Of a DNA stretch of 64,000 nucleotides, positions 1 to 12,000 are shown piece after piece. Source of the DNA: Warburgia ugandensis (Eukaryota; Streptophyta; Magnoliopsida; Canellales; Canellaceae); the NCBI GenBank assembly GCA_035236585.1, contig CP141137.1, forward strand, positions 9,874,327 to 9,938,326, in the 5' to 3' direction. The notes below the pieces were generated by a model. It was not told the DNA's origin. It made no database searches and worked only from the letters and a program-made list of their open reading frames with translations. Position numbers and translations under genes: made by a program. Numbering within the stretch: the first letter of the stretch is position 1; each line of letters begins with the position of its first letter.

Positions 1-606
1 TGCCAGAAAGGAAAAAGAAAAAGAAGAAGAGAAGAATTGGCTGTGGAAAGATTGTAGCAACAATAATACACTTAGTAGGCAAGCCACTTCAAAAACAAAA
101 AAACTGGGCACCAAATGGATACATAATTTCAGTGGTCTTGTGTCAGCATTACGTAAATGTAGGATTGAAACACATCAAGCTGTATTGATCTAAAACCAAA
201 TTTCATAATCTGTAAATTGTTGCCTTACTAAGCCAAAAAACACATGGGCAGATGATATCCCGCCCCTATCTTTTAACATTACTCCTGCTCGCTCATGGTT
301 TTATGTGCAGTTACTAATGTTTTTAACAGTTTTGTAGTGTAAAAGTCCAACACATCAGCACATAAATGCCCAAAAACCAGGACGGGGCGGGAGTAGTGTC
401 AATAAAAGGGCGGGAATATCATTTTCCTAAGTTATTTGTGCAGGGGTTCTCTGGACCTGGCAGTTTGTTATGTTCATTGTTAAATATGGCGTTATCCATG
501 ATTGCTGATTCACATCATTCACTCACCAGCGAAACCAAAATCATCTACCTCAGGAATTTTATGATTCTGCTTCAAAGAATTATGTTATTCACGTCAACGT
601 ATACAA

Positions 607-788
607 GAAGAGGAGGCTTGGCGCAACGGTAAAAGTTGTCGTCGTGTGACCTTGAGGTCACGGGTTTAAGTTGTGGAAACAGCCTCTTGCAAATGCAAGG
701 TAAGGCTGTGTACTTTAGGCCTTTGTGGTCTGCCCCTTCCCCAAACCCTGCATAGGCGGGAGCTTCGTGCATTGGGGTTGCCCTTTTT
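607..788 (+). mobile_element. Au-type SINE, near full length, with target-site duplication
   Basis: A tRNA-derived SINE of about 182 bp. The head has an A-box-like GGCGCAACGGTAAAAG and a B-box-like AGGTCACGGGTTTAAG. The body follows with AACAGCCTCTTGCA, AAGGTAAGGCTG and the terminal GGGAGCTTCGTGCATTGG, ending in a short T run, as in the Au SINE family. It is flanked by ACGTCAACGTATACAA at 591-606 and ACGTCAACATATACAA at 789-804, a 16-bp target duplication with one mismatch. It lies downstream of exon 2 of the isomerase gene, opposite to its transcription. Confidence 0.93.
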
Positions 789-871
789 ACGTCAACATAT
801 ACAAACAACTAAAACATTATAATGTTTAAAAAAAAAAATCAGTTTAATTCAAAGTACAAACTGCATCGTAC

Positions 872-1855
872 CTCAGGACTGATGAAACTGCATAAGACCT
901 CAAACCCTGTGATGGCCACAGTCATCTCAGGCTTATGATTTGAATCTTTGTAAATATTCGGCTGAGACTTATGCAGTAACTGAGCCAATTCCTTGTCTGG
1001 ATGAGCCTGAATAGATAAAGCTTTTGCCACAGAGAGAACCTAACACCAATGGCCACAAATCAGCATCTCCAAGGTAACAATAGAAAAACAGAAAAACAAT
1101 ATCAAACTCCTGACAGTGTAGAGTTATCAGCACAATAATTTCAGTTACTTGTCAGTTTTTCATGTCAGTGGTAGCTATCAAATAAATAAGACAGGCACAC
1201 CTACACAAAAAACTTAAAGAAGAAAGAATAAATTAGCTATCACATAAAATCTTCCCAAATAAAGGAGAAGAGAAAAAAAAAAATCTCCATAATGGAAGAA
1301 ACAAAATGAACCAGGAAAAAAGGATATCAGAATCATGACAAGATCATGTGTGAATTTGAACACATAAAACCGAAAATTTTCACAAAAATTTTTGAAATAA
1401 ACATGAATTTTCGGATAAGAAAAGGAAGGGCATCAGGAACAAGGAAGGAGTCTGGATTTTGAAAAATAAAAAGGACTGTCAAGCAACCCTGGTTTCTTGG
1501 TAAGACCAATAATTAAATTCTACCTATAAACGTGTAAACAAACATAACGAAACTTAAGCAAAGCAAACTAGACCTATGAGTTGCTCTCAAAACCCACCAA
1601 AAGAAAAAGGAAAATTGTCCCAATTCTGCCATTACAGGAGAGCACAACTCAAAAATAAACAAACCATAACACAGACAATTGAGGGAGAACACCAATTTTA
1701 GTAAGAAGTACAGAAATTTATTCAAAAGATGACACAGGACTGCTATGATACCATTGACAATTGAGTAGTTTCCTTTAATTAGTGTGTCATGTAAGCATGT
1801 CTGAGGAACAAATGAAATGAGAAAAAGGAAAATATTCGCCAAATTCAGTCATAAC

Positions 1856-1922
<67 letters not shown>

Positions 1923-2572
1923 AAGCAATTGGGTTAACCAACAGAAATCAACAACCCAGAACCAAGAGACGAAGATGAATAGGAGGAGGAGGAGGAGGAG
2001 CAGAGAAAAACCTGAATTGTTTTAGGAAGAAAATTCCCATTATAAAAAAATACAAAGAATTCCTCAAAGAACATAACGTGAAGCACCACTGAATAACATA
2101 TATCTGTTCAGTACACAGAACAACTAGAACAAGAAATTAATTAATTAACAAAAGAAAAACTGTCATGAACAGAAAACAGGAGAATCCATTAAATAATACC
2201 CCAAGAAGAAAATAAAGTGCAGTACAAATAATTCAAAAAAAAAAGAGAAAAGAAAAACACAAATTAGAGCAAATACTGCACCTTGAACAAGAAAGGAAGA
2301 TCACTCCCCCACTTCTCCAAAACCCTCTGCCCAAGCACTCGAGGATGTTCGGAAATCCACGACTTCAACGGCTTAGATTCACCGTCTTCTACAACAAAGG
2401 AGGGCCCAGATTCATGCGTTCCCATCCATAATTCAGCATAGGGCTTGTCCCCCTCAATTTCCTTCCTGGAATTAAGCGAATAGAGTCGAGCAACATGCGA
2501 ATCTTCTCCGACTAATCCCCAGTCGTAGTTCTGAACTGAGCATTGCAGTCTCACTGGCTTCAAAGGCTCCAT
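872..2572 (-). CDS. PMI: Mannose-6-phosphate isomerase, type I (5' part, two exons; gene continues past the left edge)
   Basis: Converts mannose-6-phosphate and fructose-6-phosphate into each other in the cytosol, feeding GDP-mannose, ascorbate and glycan synthesis. Exon 1 is 2572-2282 (97 codons from ATG at 2572) and ends in TTCAAG before a GT donor at 2281-2280. It carries the family N-terminus with NYDWG and [12 protein letters not shown]. Exon 2 is 1039-872 (56 codons), entered after a TTAG acceptor and left through CTGAG|GTACG. It carries [11 protein letters not shown], whose Gln and His are zinc ligands in the family. Both exons are phase 0 and join into one open frame of 153 residues, about a third of a normal plant enzyme (roughly 430-440). 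I found no third exon between 1 and 871, so the rest lies left of the window. The intron holds an AG microsatellite. Family assignment is firm; the exact symbol is by homology recall. Confidence 0.93.
1858..1919. repeat. (AG)n microsatellite, about 31 units
   Basis: An uninterrupted AG run in intron 1 of the phosphomannose isomerase gene. It reads as CT on the transcribed strand. A short GGA run follows at 1981-1999. Confidence 0.97.
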
Positions 2573-4103
2573 GACTGGATCAAAGACCTAATGGAATGGA
2601 AGAGAAGTAAATGATTGAATGCGAGGCTTTCGGCTGAAATCATGAATGAAGGAATCGGCGTTTCTGCTTGTTCTTATTCTGATTTTTCTTCTCTGGTTAG
2701 GTTGCGTCGGATTTGAAATGGAAAGAGGGAAGGAAGTTACATGACAACACACGGACTGGTAAAACTTCAAGCCGAAGATTTTCAATTTCTCGGCTTTCGA
2801 TCGGCTTCACGCTATATTTTCAATGTCGTTAGCGGTCCTCTTTCCTGGATGGCTAAAAGTAAAATTAATATTTAACAAAAATAAAATAAAATCCCAATAT
2901 TCTACTCGTACTTTTTACTCAAATCCACCATGCACATGGTACGGTTGGAATCTAACTCAACTAGTAAATCATCGGGCCCACTTTGTGGTCCCATGTGTAA
3001 TTAACACCATTAATCTTGTAGTTATCAGGATGCAGTTTCTGCATGGTGAAATTCAGACTTGTTGGATTATGATTTGTGGTTTAATGTTGATTTTGATTGG
3101 AGAAATAGTAGACCTCGATGACCTGAGCTGTTCATCTTGTTCAGACTCCCCTATTTATGCTGTTTGATAGAACTCATGCTCATTGTGGATTCTTCTCGCT
3201 ACTAGTAGTTAAAATGGTCACGATTAAAACTCAATTTGACATAATTAAAGTCATCTAACAATTATGAATGTTGGTTTCCCACCAATCTAAGAAGGCCGAA
3301 TAAGATGAAATAGTTAGATCATTCAAAGGTTGCCCCTCGCCAATGTTATTTTGATAGTGCACAGTTTGAAAAATCAATCCAAATAGCATTTCTCTTTTTT
3401 GTTAATTCCTTATAAATGTTGTAGATTTAGAAGGTCTAAATGCTTTCTTTTAGTCTGAAAGAAATATATTTGAGAATTAAACTTCGTTTTTACCACTAAT
3501 ATAAAATCTAGCTTGAAATTACTTAACATCACTCCAAATGACCAAATTTGACATGGGATGACTAAAAATTCAACTTAGCCGTGAATTAATATGGGATGTC
3601 TTTTCTATAACTCGTCCTAAGCACCACTATCTGTGAGAAGAGAAAATACTACTTTATCTCATCTAAGCTCAAGCACCGCTAACAATGATTAGTACGAACC
3701 AAGAACAAGAGAAATATGATTGTTACAATTAAGTGCTTTGGATACCTTGTGCAACCAACAATACTCAATTTCAACAACGTGCTTGGTCAGGCATTTCCAC
3801 GCCAATCTCTCAAAGTGGGGGCTTTTCCAAGAAAGAGGCTGGATCTGTGTGTTTGATCTTAAAGTCACATGACGATAATTCTAATATTAAGCAAAGGCTC
3901 CTTCTAAGACTCTCAAAAACTAAAAAGAAAATCCTTTTAGCTATTTCTAACAAAATTAAAAATATTTTTTTTTTGGAAGTTCAGTGGCCGACAATAATTC
4001 AACTTTAATTGATTGATAAGAAAGATCCCTTTCTTCTAGAAAGGGAAAGAAGGTTTGTTAAACTTATATATATTTAAACACGCAATTATATTAATAAAAA
4101 ATA

Positions 4104-4233
4104 AAAAAGGCAGGCCCGTGCACAAAATTCCTGCACATGCAGGTTGGGGGACGAGGCTATTTCTAAGTCTCGAATCCATGACCTTAAGATTGGAGGACGA
4201 CAATTCTATCATTGCACCAAGACTCTCCATTCA
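4104..4233 (-). mobile_element. Degenerate Au-type SINE with internal deletion
   Basis: Read on the minus strand it has the SINE head (CTTGGTGCAATGATAGAATTGT, AAGGTCATGGATTCGAG), a shortened middle, and the 3' motif GGAATTTTGTGCACGGG followed by a T-rich tail. The segment between the AACAGCCTC-like and GCATGTGCAGG motifs is missing. No clear target duplication remains. Confidence 0.8.
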
Positions 4234-5610
4234 TGTTAACTGATCTTAAAAATCACTCACTTGCCATCTCTCCTAATTCGTATCCCTAGTTGAAAGGGAA
4301 AGCGGCGACTCGAACATGCAACCAAGGAATTCAGGTACAATGGCTACATTATCAGGTACTTACTGAAGTACCTAATTAAGGCTGTATTAATCATGCAGAA
4401 GGGAAAACAAGGGGGAATTAGAGTTGCTACGTCATTGTTAGGTATCCCATCATATTCCGTTAGATGCCGAATTATTGAGAATGACTTGAGTCTTCGCCCG
4501 TGGCAACCTCCAACTTGGGTTGGTAATGCCAATGACTTTAATTTGTATTAAAATGGGTCCATTTGGATTGTATCTCTATCTCTACGTCCTTTTAGTTTGC
4601 AGTATTTTCTATTGGATCTTCATCTGTTAGTTACAATCGCCCGGTCGTAATAGCAGCATAAGATAACATTGGATAATTAAGTGGAGCTCCAAATGAATCA
4701 GATGGACGGTTCTGATCAAACTGAAGGTGGGCCCAACATACAACGTGGGCGCTGAATAGCTGCTTTCCGTAGGGTCGCGCACCTGACCACAGAGATCGGC
4801 GAATAGCGTAGAAACCTGAAAAGGCTAAGCTAAGCCAAGTCAGTGGATAACGCCCGCGCACACGGTTTTTAATCGCTGGGTCGGCTTCGGTACGTATTTC
4901 CCCACGTTACAGAATACCCCTGTTGTGGCATAAAATTACGAGATGACTAGTAGATAACGGATAACTACGAGGAACTGACAACAACTGAGAAATTGAAAGG
5001 GAAATTTGGAAGGATCGGCTCCCCGTATGGGCTGGACAGACACGGTTGAAAGTGAAATACGAAGGTTCGGTTTGAATGATAACAATCACATTTTTCTAAT
5101 CGGACGGTCAAGGTCATCTTCATCCGTACCAGATGAAGGGTCCAAACTAGGCCTGCTATTTTCACGTGGGCGGGCCCAACCAATGGGTACTTCTGCCACC
5201 CCTTGCGGCAAACGGAATGCATGTTTAGAGTGTGCGGAAAGCGGCTGCTAGCCACCGGAAGTCCTGCTTCTTGCTTTCGAGGTGGTGGGCCCAGATATGA
5301 TCGTGACCGTGCAATCTTGAATCCTCTTGGGGGACAAATGAAGGGGCCCGTGATGCTTCCCTTGCTATACATATGCGAGGTCTACGTGGCTGGTTAGCCA
5401 CCTTCCAAGCAATAATTCGGATAGGAAATCCTCTTGACCTGAGCCACAAGGATGGCGATTGGCAGTGAGCTGGTTTTAACGCCTCCCTGCCTTGGAAATA
5501 CCGGTAGATGAAACATTATCTATTTTTATGTCCAAAATGCCCCTTGTATGCATCATCAAAATTCTTATTGTATACTTATAGAAATAAAAATTTATAATTG
5601 TCTCTATTTA

Positions 5611-5766
5611 CAAAGTTGTAGTATGACCTTGGGATCAGTAGTTTCACGGCATAAAAATAGCCTCTTATAAAATACAAGATAAGGATGCATATTATAGACT
5701 CTTGGGGTCCGTTCCTTTTCCGAACCTATACATGCAAGAGCTTTGTGCACTGGGCTGTCCTATCTA
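5611..5766 (+). mobile_element. Diverged, 5'-truncated Au-type SINE
   Basis: Retains AGTTGTAGTATGACCTTGG, AATAGCCTCTTATAAAATAC, GACTCTTGGGGTCCG and the 3' motif GAGCTTTGTGCACTGGGCTG. The first 15-20 bp of the head are not recognisable. Confidence 0.8.
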
Positions 5767-5915
5767 TTCATGTGGCTGGGTGGACTAAGGTACATGCAAG
5801 ACTGGCAAGTTTAGGGCTGCCAAAACCTGCCCTTATGTCATTCCTAACTTCAGTCTCTAATTGGTCAAAATTTCACTAGAATTATGTTTCTAGGTAGCTG
5901 GCCATTCTTTGGTTA

Positions 5916-6094
5916 AAAAGGGCAGCACCGGCGCACGAAGCTCCGGCATAATCAAGGTCCATTGGAAGAGGTGGGCTAGTAGAGTTTATAGTACGTAGCT
6001 TTAACTTATATTTTTGCAGGAGTCTATTTCTACATATTGAACCTGTGACCTCAAGGTCACACGACAACAATTTTACTGTTACGCAAAAGCTTTG
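5916..6094 (-). mobile_element. Au-type SINE, near full length
   Basis: Minus-strand copy. At the left it starts with the inverted 3' end (AAAAAGGGCAGCACCGG, GCACGAAGCTC), then the AGGAGTCTATTTC region, then the inverted B-box-like GAACCTGTGACCTCAAGG and the head up to about 6094. I saw no certain target duplication. Confidence 0.87.
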
Positions 6095-6540
6095 ATTGAA
6101 CTTTTATTGAACCAATCCCAGTCTATGTCTATTTCTTTTCTTAAGGATATGGCATATTTCAAGTATTTCAAGTGTAAAGTGTATCTACGTACAACGGGGC
6201 ATGTGCTCTATAATTAGTAGCTGAGAAGATGGCTTTCTTAAGGTCAAGCAAAGGCAGGCGGTGCCCCATTTGTGCAGGGAGAGGAAATGGATGATTCAGA
6301 AGAGTAGTATAAATGGCCAACTGGTGACCTCTTTTGACCCTTGCAAGTGGGACAAGAGGCTAAATATTCTTTCTTCCTCCCTCTTTTGTCAACATCAAGC
6401 AAGGGAAAATTATGTTTTATTATAGTCTTGTAGTGACGAGAGCCCAGCAATAAGAAATATGGAAAAGTTATAGCATGGTTGTTCAACAGCCACCACTGAG
6501 AATTTATGCCAGCCAGATTCCAATTCCTGGATGGATAAAT

Positions 6541-6592
6541 AAAAAAGGACAGCCCCCGTGCACGAAGCTCCCGCCTGTGTTGGGTGGGGTCC
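6541..6592 (-). mobile_element. Au-type SINE, 3'-end fragment
   Basis: Only the inverted 3' end is present: AAAAAAGGACAGCCCCC, GCACGAAGCTCCCGCC and part of the GGGGTCC motif. The rest of the element is absent. Confidence 0.75.
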
Positions 6593-7125
6593 AAAATTGC
6601 TAAATCAATTCACTAATTATGCAGTCTTTGGAGCTATTTCAGAAAAGAGAAATGCTACTCGGGTTGAATTTTCCAAGCTTACTTTCGGAACCATATAGCT
6701 AGATCCTGCCTTTGGATGATCCGACCATTTCATTCCGACTGACTAGATCCCAAAGTACACGTTTAATGGATAATTGAAATTTTCAACTAAAAAGACTATT
6801 AGCTAGAAATATTCAATGGGCATGAGTTTTTACTGATAGCCTAAACAGAAAAGGCCCAACAAGATGAACGTGGGAAACCATCCAAAGGTAACACCTAGCT
6901 AGACGAGTTTGGAGCTCAAGAGTTTTCGGGAATGGGCTAAAGGGAAGGTGGAACAAGATGAATGGGTTAGTGCCCTTGGACCATATAAAGATGGGCATAA
7001 CTAGAGTTTAGAAGCCGGTCAGTCCGGACCATCAATAGCTATGATCTTGAGGCTACAATTTGCATTATCTTAGCTACGTTCTCTGCAAGGAGAAGTTTTA
7101 TGAGGCATAGCCTATCTACACTAAG

Positions 7126-7220
7126 AAGGGGAGCTTTGGCACAACAGTAAAAGTTGTCGCTGTGTGACCTTGAGGTTAGGGTTTCAAGGCATGGAAACAG
7201 CCTCTTGCAAAAAATATAAA
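7126..7220 (+). mobile_element. 5'-half Au-type SINE with A-rich end and perfect-length target duplication
   Basis: Contains only the tRNA-like head and the next 25 bp (GGGAGCTTTGGCACAACAG, TGTGACCTTGAGGTTAGGG, GGAAACAGCCTCTTGC), then CAAAAAATATAAA, and stops. It is flanked by AGCCTATCTACACTAAG at 7109-7125 and AGCCTATCTACACCAAG at 7221-7237. The duplication brackets the half element exactly, so it inserted at this length rather than being deleted later. Confidence 0.88.
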
Positions 7221-7466
7221 AGCCTATCTACACCAAGCAAATGAATGATTTGGATTGCCCATCTGGTGTAAACCATACTTCTTGCTGCTGGTTTAAATGC
7301 CTTCTCCTCCTGCCCCTGCCCTTTTTTTACTGAAACTTCCTCATTTTAAACCTTGTTTTAGAATTGCACCAGCATAAAACACCCATATTGATAGCTATTT
7401 TAATTCCATGCCATAAAGCTAACCATTCTGCCTCATTGTTAATTTTTCAGCCAAGGAAAATGTTGT

Positions 7467-7556
7467 AAAGGGCAGCCTCCCCGCACAAAACTCCCACTTA
7501 TGCGGGGTTCGGGAAAGGGGCAGACCACAAGGGCCTAAAGTACATAGTCTTACCTT
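7467..7556 (-). mobile_element. Au-type SINE, 3'-half fragment
   Basis: Inverted 3' half: AAAGGGCAGCCTCCCCGC, CTCCCACTTATGCGGGG, GGGCAGACCACAAGGGCC and AGTCTTACCTTC. The tRNA-like head is missing. Confidence 0.83.
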
Positions 7557-8616
7557 CTGCCGCTATTCCTTAATATAGGCCTGCTACCCCAGCCGACCCT
7601 GGGTTGATCCATCTTGGATAACTTATAGGGCTCTATATGTAAATAGCTTCTTACTTAAAATATATGAGCAGATACCTTGAGGGGTCTACCATGTAATTGT
7701 TTCTTATTTGAAAATGAGTGTGGTTCGCTTCTATGGCCTATTATACAAATAGCTTTTTATTTGAAAATCAGCGTGGATGGATTCTAACTCCAACCCTGTA
7801 AACTAAAGTTTTATTTAAAAATAGGTGTAAATAACTTCTAGGACATCTTATATGGCTTCTTCTCTCGCAACAAGTGCGAGTGGTTTGAAGTGGCCATCTT
7901 TAAGAAGCATCTTATTTGCATGTGGGTGTAGATATTAATGGGCATTTATTTGAAAATGGGTGTCGATATCATTTTATGATGCGCAATCTCTATTTTCTCA
8001 AGCTTGAGCAAACTCGAGTGAAAACACAACTTTGCCCTGTGTTTTTTTGTGTTTTCAGTTAAGCATAGATCCCAGATCATTTTACACTAAAAATGGTCAT
8101 CATGGCCTGATATCAGGCTAAATCAACCTGGCTCAAGATATCCTTTACTAATAAAGAACTAAGCTTGCTAAATCATGTTGGACTAATGTAGAGTTGGAGT
8201 GAGATAGAGTGATAATTGTATAAACTCTTGCTGGAATAACAAAGAGATGGCAAGAGTAGGGAGATAATTAGGAAAACTCTTGCCATACTAACAAAAGGCT
8301 AACAATTTTTTTCAAAATCCATCAAACTCAGGTCAAATCCAGCTTGATCTAGCCCAGAGCGAGAGTCCTATGTGTACATGTGTGGTCAAGAGTGTCATTC
8401 TTGCATGATAAGGATAGATTATTGGATGACAGAAATAGTGGACCCCACTTCCTTATCTATAGGGTTTTTTAAGAAAGCAGATAACTTGTGGGCTCACCTG
8501 GGAAAATCTATGTCTAGATCAATACCGTTGAATTTGCAGACCACCGGTTGGAGATCCATTAGGTTTTGGTCCCATGCCAAATGAGTATCCCATTCTCAAG
8601 ATAAAAAATGCTCTTA

Positions 8617-8764
8617 ACTATGCGGGGTCGGGTAAGGGGTGGACTACAAGGGCCTAAAGTTCACAGCCTTATCTTGCATTTTGTAAGAGGCTGTTTCCAC
8701 GCCTTGAACCCGTGACCTCAAAGTCATATGACAACAATTTTTACAGTTGTGCGAAGACTTTCCA
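8617..8764 (-). mobile_element. Au-type SINE lacking its 3' tip, upstream of ELP5
   Basis: Minus-strand copy with TATGCGGGGTCGGG, GTGGACTACAAGGGCC, AGAGGCTGTTTCCACGCC and the inverted head GACCTCAAAGTCATATGAC. The final roughly 30 bp of the SINE 3' end are missing. It ends about 290 bp upstream of the ELP5 ATG, so it may lie within the promoter. Confidence 0.86.
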
Positions 8765-9054
8765 TCCTCAAGATATAATGTGGAAAAATCAATGGTCGAA
8801 AGCCTTAAAGTCTCATGGATGAAGGGTCGAGAGGCACCCAATCAAGACCAAATCAGCGTCAGCGTCTTCTTATCAATTTTCTTGTTGAAGTAGGGGTGGA
8901 TTTATTAATAAATGCATTTCCGCGGGAATAAAACCCTTCTCGTCTCTAAATTTTCAAATATTCTGCAACTGGGCTTGCCGAAAGTAATGCCTACTGCCCA
9001 TGTACACTGACGAACTAGGGTTTTCCTCGACAGCTAAAATTTCTCAGATTTGAA

Positions 9055-12000
9055 ATGGCGGAATCGATTTGCAGACTGTTGAGGGACGGAGCACTAGAAG
9101 GAGAACACGCACCAGCCCTCACTATCAAGGACTCTTTACAGGTTGCTCTCGGATTTGAGGCTTTCAATTACTTTCTCTGTAGTCTTGGATCAAACATTTC
9201 CACCGGAAAATCACAAGCTCGGTAAATTGAAGCTTTCGCAGTTTCTCCGAGTTCATTTTCTAAGCTTCAGTCCTGGATTTTAGTTCGTTCTATTTCTTCT
9301 ATCAGGGGTCTGGTTCTCCTCGCGTTTAATCGTAGTCCGTCGTTCTATTTTAATTTGCTGAAGAGCAGAGGTTTAGATAATGAGACGACGACTAGGTGGT
9401 AAGAATCTCGAACTTTTTTCTTGTTCTCTCAATTACAAGTGCAGTACTTGACCTGGTTTTGCTACATTTTTTAGTTCTCTGGTGGCACAAAGAATTATCA
9501 AATTTTATTGAGAAAATTCATGGTTTCCTTAAGTACAAGTGTATAATTCTGAACAGCATTTCTTTTTCGGCATATGTGACCTGCTCTAAATTCAGTACGA
9601 GAATTTTGCGGCCAAAATGCTTGTGAATTTAGCAATCTGTTATATGTGATTATAGAGGAAATGAATTTTATTGCTTATGATATATAGCAAAATTATACAA
9701 TGGCAGGGAAGAAATCCATCTTTTTCAAAGTACAAATTTACTATTTCTGAAGGTTATTTCGTTTTTAGTGAATGACTTGGTTGAAAATTGGATGCCGTTT
9801 GTGAAAAAAAATGATTTTGGAGTTAATAACCATTTGATATATGATTTTAGAAAGCAAATTTTATGGCATAAGATAAATAGCAAGTGTATGAAGGGAAGAC
9901 TAGGGAAGAGTCCCAAGTGCATTTTGACAGTATACTTATACAATTCCTGACATTATTTCATTTTTATAACATCTGCTTGCTCTATGCTCTGGCCTGGATT
10001 TGTGTTACCAAAGAATTGGGAACTTAATAACCAACTATGCAAATGCTTGAACTGTAATTTACAGGATTCATATTTTGGACTGCTATTCGGATCCTCTTGG
10101 TTGGAAAGATCATCTTTTGGGCCTTGAAAGTTGTTCTAAGTTATCACAAAATGCTTCTGTGACTCCTTTTAGGGATGTCAAGCACATGGATAAATTGTTC
10201 TCTTCGATCATTGATATAGGAAGAGGTATACTTCGGGTTTAGAGTTTGCTATATTTTCTGTTGGGATTTGGGAGTGTTTCTGCTCTGAAATCCTTCCAAC
10301 TTTTCTTCCTTCTTCTCTTTTGTGTTCCTTATTCTGATTTTTGCTTATTTCTAAACATTTTGCACTCCTTGGTCATTCATGGTTGCAGGAGTTGTTGGAC
10401 AAGGCAAAGTTTGGTTCTCTGTTGCCTTTGACTCGGTATTTCCAGTTTTCTGTATGTTTGTATTAGTAAGAATGAGAATCACATCCGAGAATCTTCTCCT
10501 AGAAAGTCCCTTCAGAACGTGACTATGATGTTTGCATCTATTCAACTGTACATTTTATTTTATTTTTGAAAGTGAGACACCCACCCACCCATGTACAACC
10601 TCAAACCTGGTCACCCTAGTGTGAGACTCCTTTCGCCACCGTGCCAGAACATATCATGGAAAGTAAAAGAGAAGAGCATTTCATCGCTGTAAGCCTGTAA
10701 CAGGTTTTGAATAGTTAAAATTTAAGCTTTTCCGTGTGCTATGAATCAAATTTGGTCAACTGAAATTTACTTTCCAATTAAGTGCAATTTGAAGAGATGC
10801 ATTACTTGCTTCAGTTTCAGACCTTACATGTGACCTGCACAGCTGTGTTATTTTGATCTATTATCCACAATGTTCTATGACCGTCTTTTCAGCTACTAGG
10901 AAATGATGATGATAAACTTGCCCCCTTTTAATCATGGCTGTCCTCTTACAGTGTTCTCGTGATCTCTTTTCTGGTTTCAGGACTCTTTGATTAGGTAGTT
11001 GTGGTAAGGAAGGGGGGGCAGATTTATCATTTCCTGTTGACAATTCTAATATTTCATTTATTAAGTGTAACTTCATTCACATTTCTTTTTAAGATCTCAT
11101 TTGATAATGGTGCTTCTTGGATTTCTGAAATTGCATTTCATTCCACTTAAATGTCGATTTCCTTAAAATCATTCTTGCAACCTAATATTTACCAATTGTC
11201 AGTTGCTAGCTTAGAATGTTCTAATATTCTGATATTTGAATTTTGATTTAATTTTAAGATTAATAACTCTTTTTTCTTTTTTTTTTCCCCCAAATATAAC
11301 TTATATATTGCCCTTATATCTGTACTAAGAAAACAACTGGTACTATGTTCCTTTTAGATTGCACACTCTGTTATTCTAAAATGGAACTTTTAGGCTGTAT
11401 CAATTTTGTTTTGGGTTCTGGACAATGGATTTTTTGTTTCAAGAACAACAGGAAACACTAAGGTAAAAGACAAGTACATTTTAAGAAGAGATACCATCTA
11501 TGACTTCAACAACATAGTATTACCACGAGCTCATAGATCATGTGAGAGTGTATCTAGTTGTTGCTGACCCCCTCATTCCGTTTGGAATACTTTCTCAACT
11601 GAATGGGCCCTTAAGGACATCTAACTTTTCTGGGAGAAAATTCAAAGATATGGAAAAGATTAACAAAAGCAGACCAGATCAAGTGGAGTGGTTGGAACAG
11701 TTTTGAGCATCTGAAATTGACTAGAAGACAGGCTGGTAAGTCATGATACAATTTCAGTTCTGGTTTTCTTATGTGAGGGGAACATCCTGGAATTTCTGTC
11801 AAAAATGGTGACAGCTAATGATGTTAACAAATTGGCCGGTGTAGGTCTATTGAATAGGTTATGGGGCTGTGTCCAACTTTATCTATGGCTGGCTAGATCC
11901 AATGTTACATGGGATGCATTACATCTGGAGGACTCAAGGCCATATATTCTGAACTGCAGACAAGAATATATGCTTTCCTTTAGGTCTTTCTGTAATCATT

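Larger units (their letters stand above)
2573..9054. other. Intergenic region between the divergent PMI and ELP5 genes
   Basis: I find no convincing host exon here. The region separates the PMI start (minus) from the ELP5 start (plus). Its recognisable content is a cluster of seven Au SINE copies or fragments between 4.1 and 8.8 kb, listed separately. The rest is unique-looking AT-rich DNA with only short chance ORFs. The last 60 bases before ELP5 contain an AGGGTTTT telo-box-like motif near 9017-9024 and a possible seven-codon upstream ORF at 8987-9010. Confidence 0.7.

Noticed and set aside
607..788. tRNA gene
   Set aside because: The A- and B-box-like motifs belong to Au SINE heads. No cloverleaf can be drawn, and the SINE body follows directly. 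The same applies to the other SINE copies.
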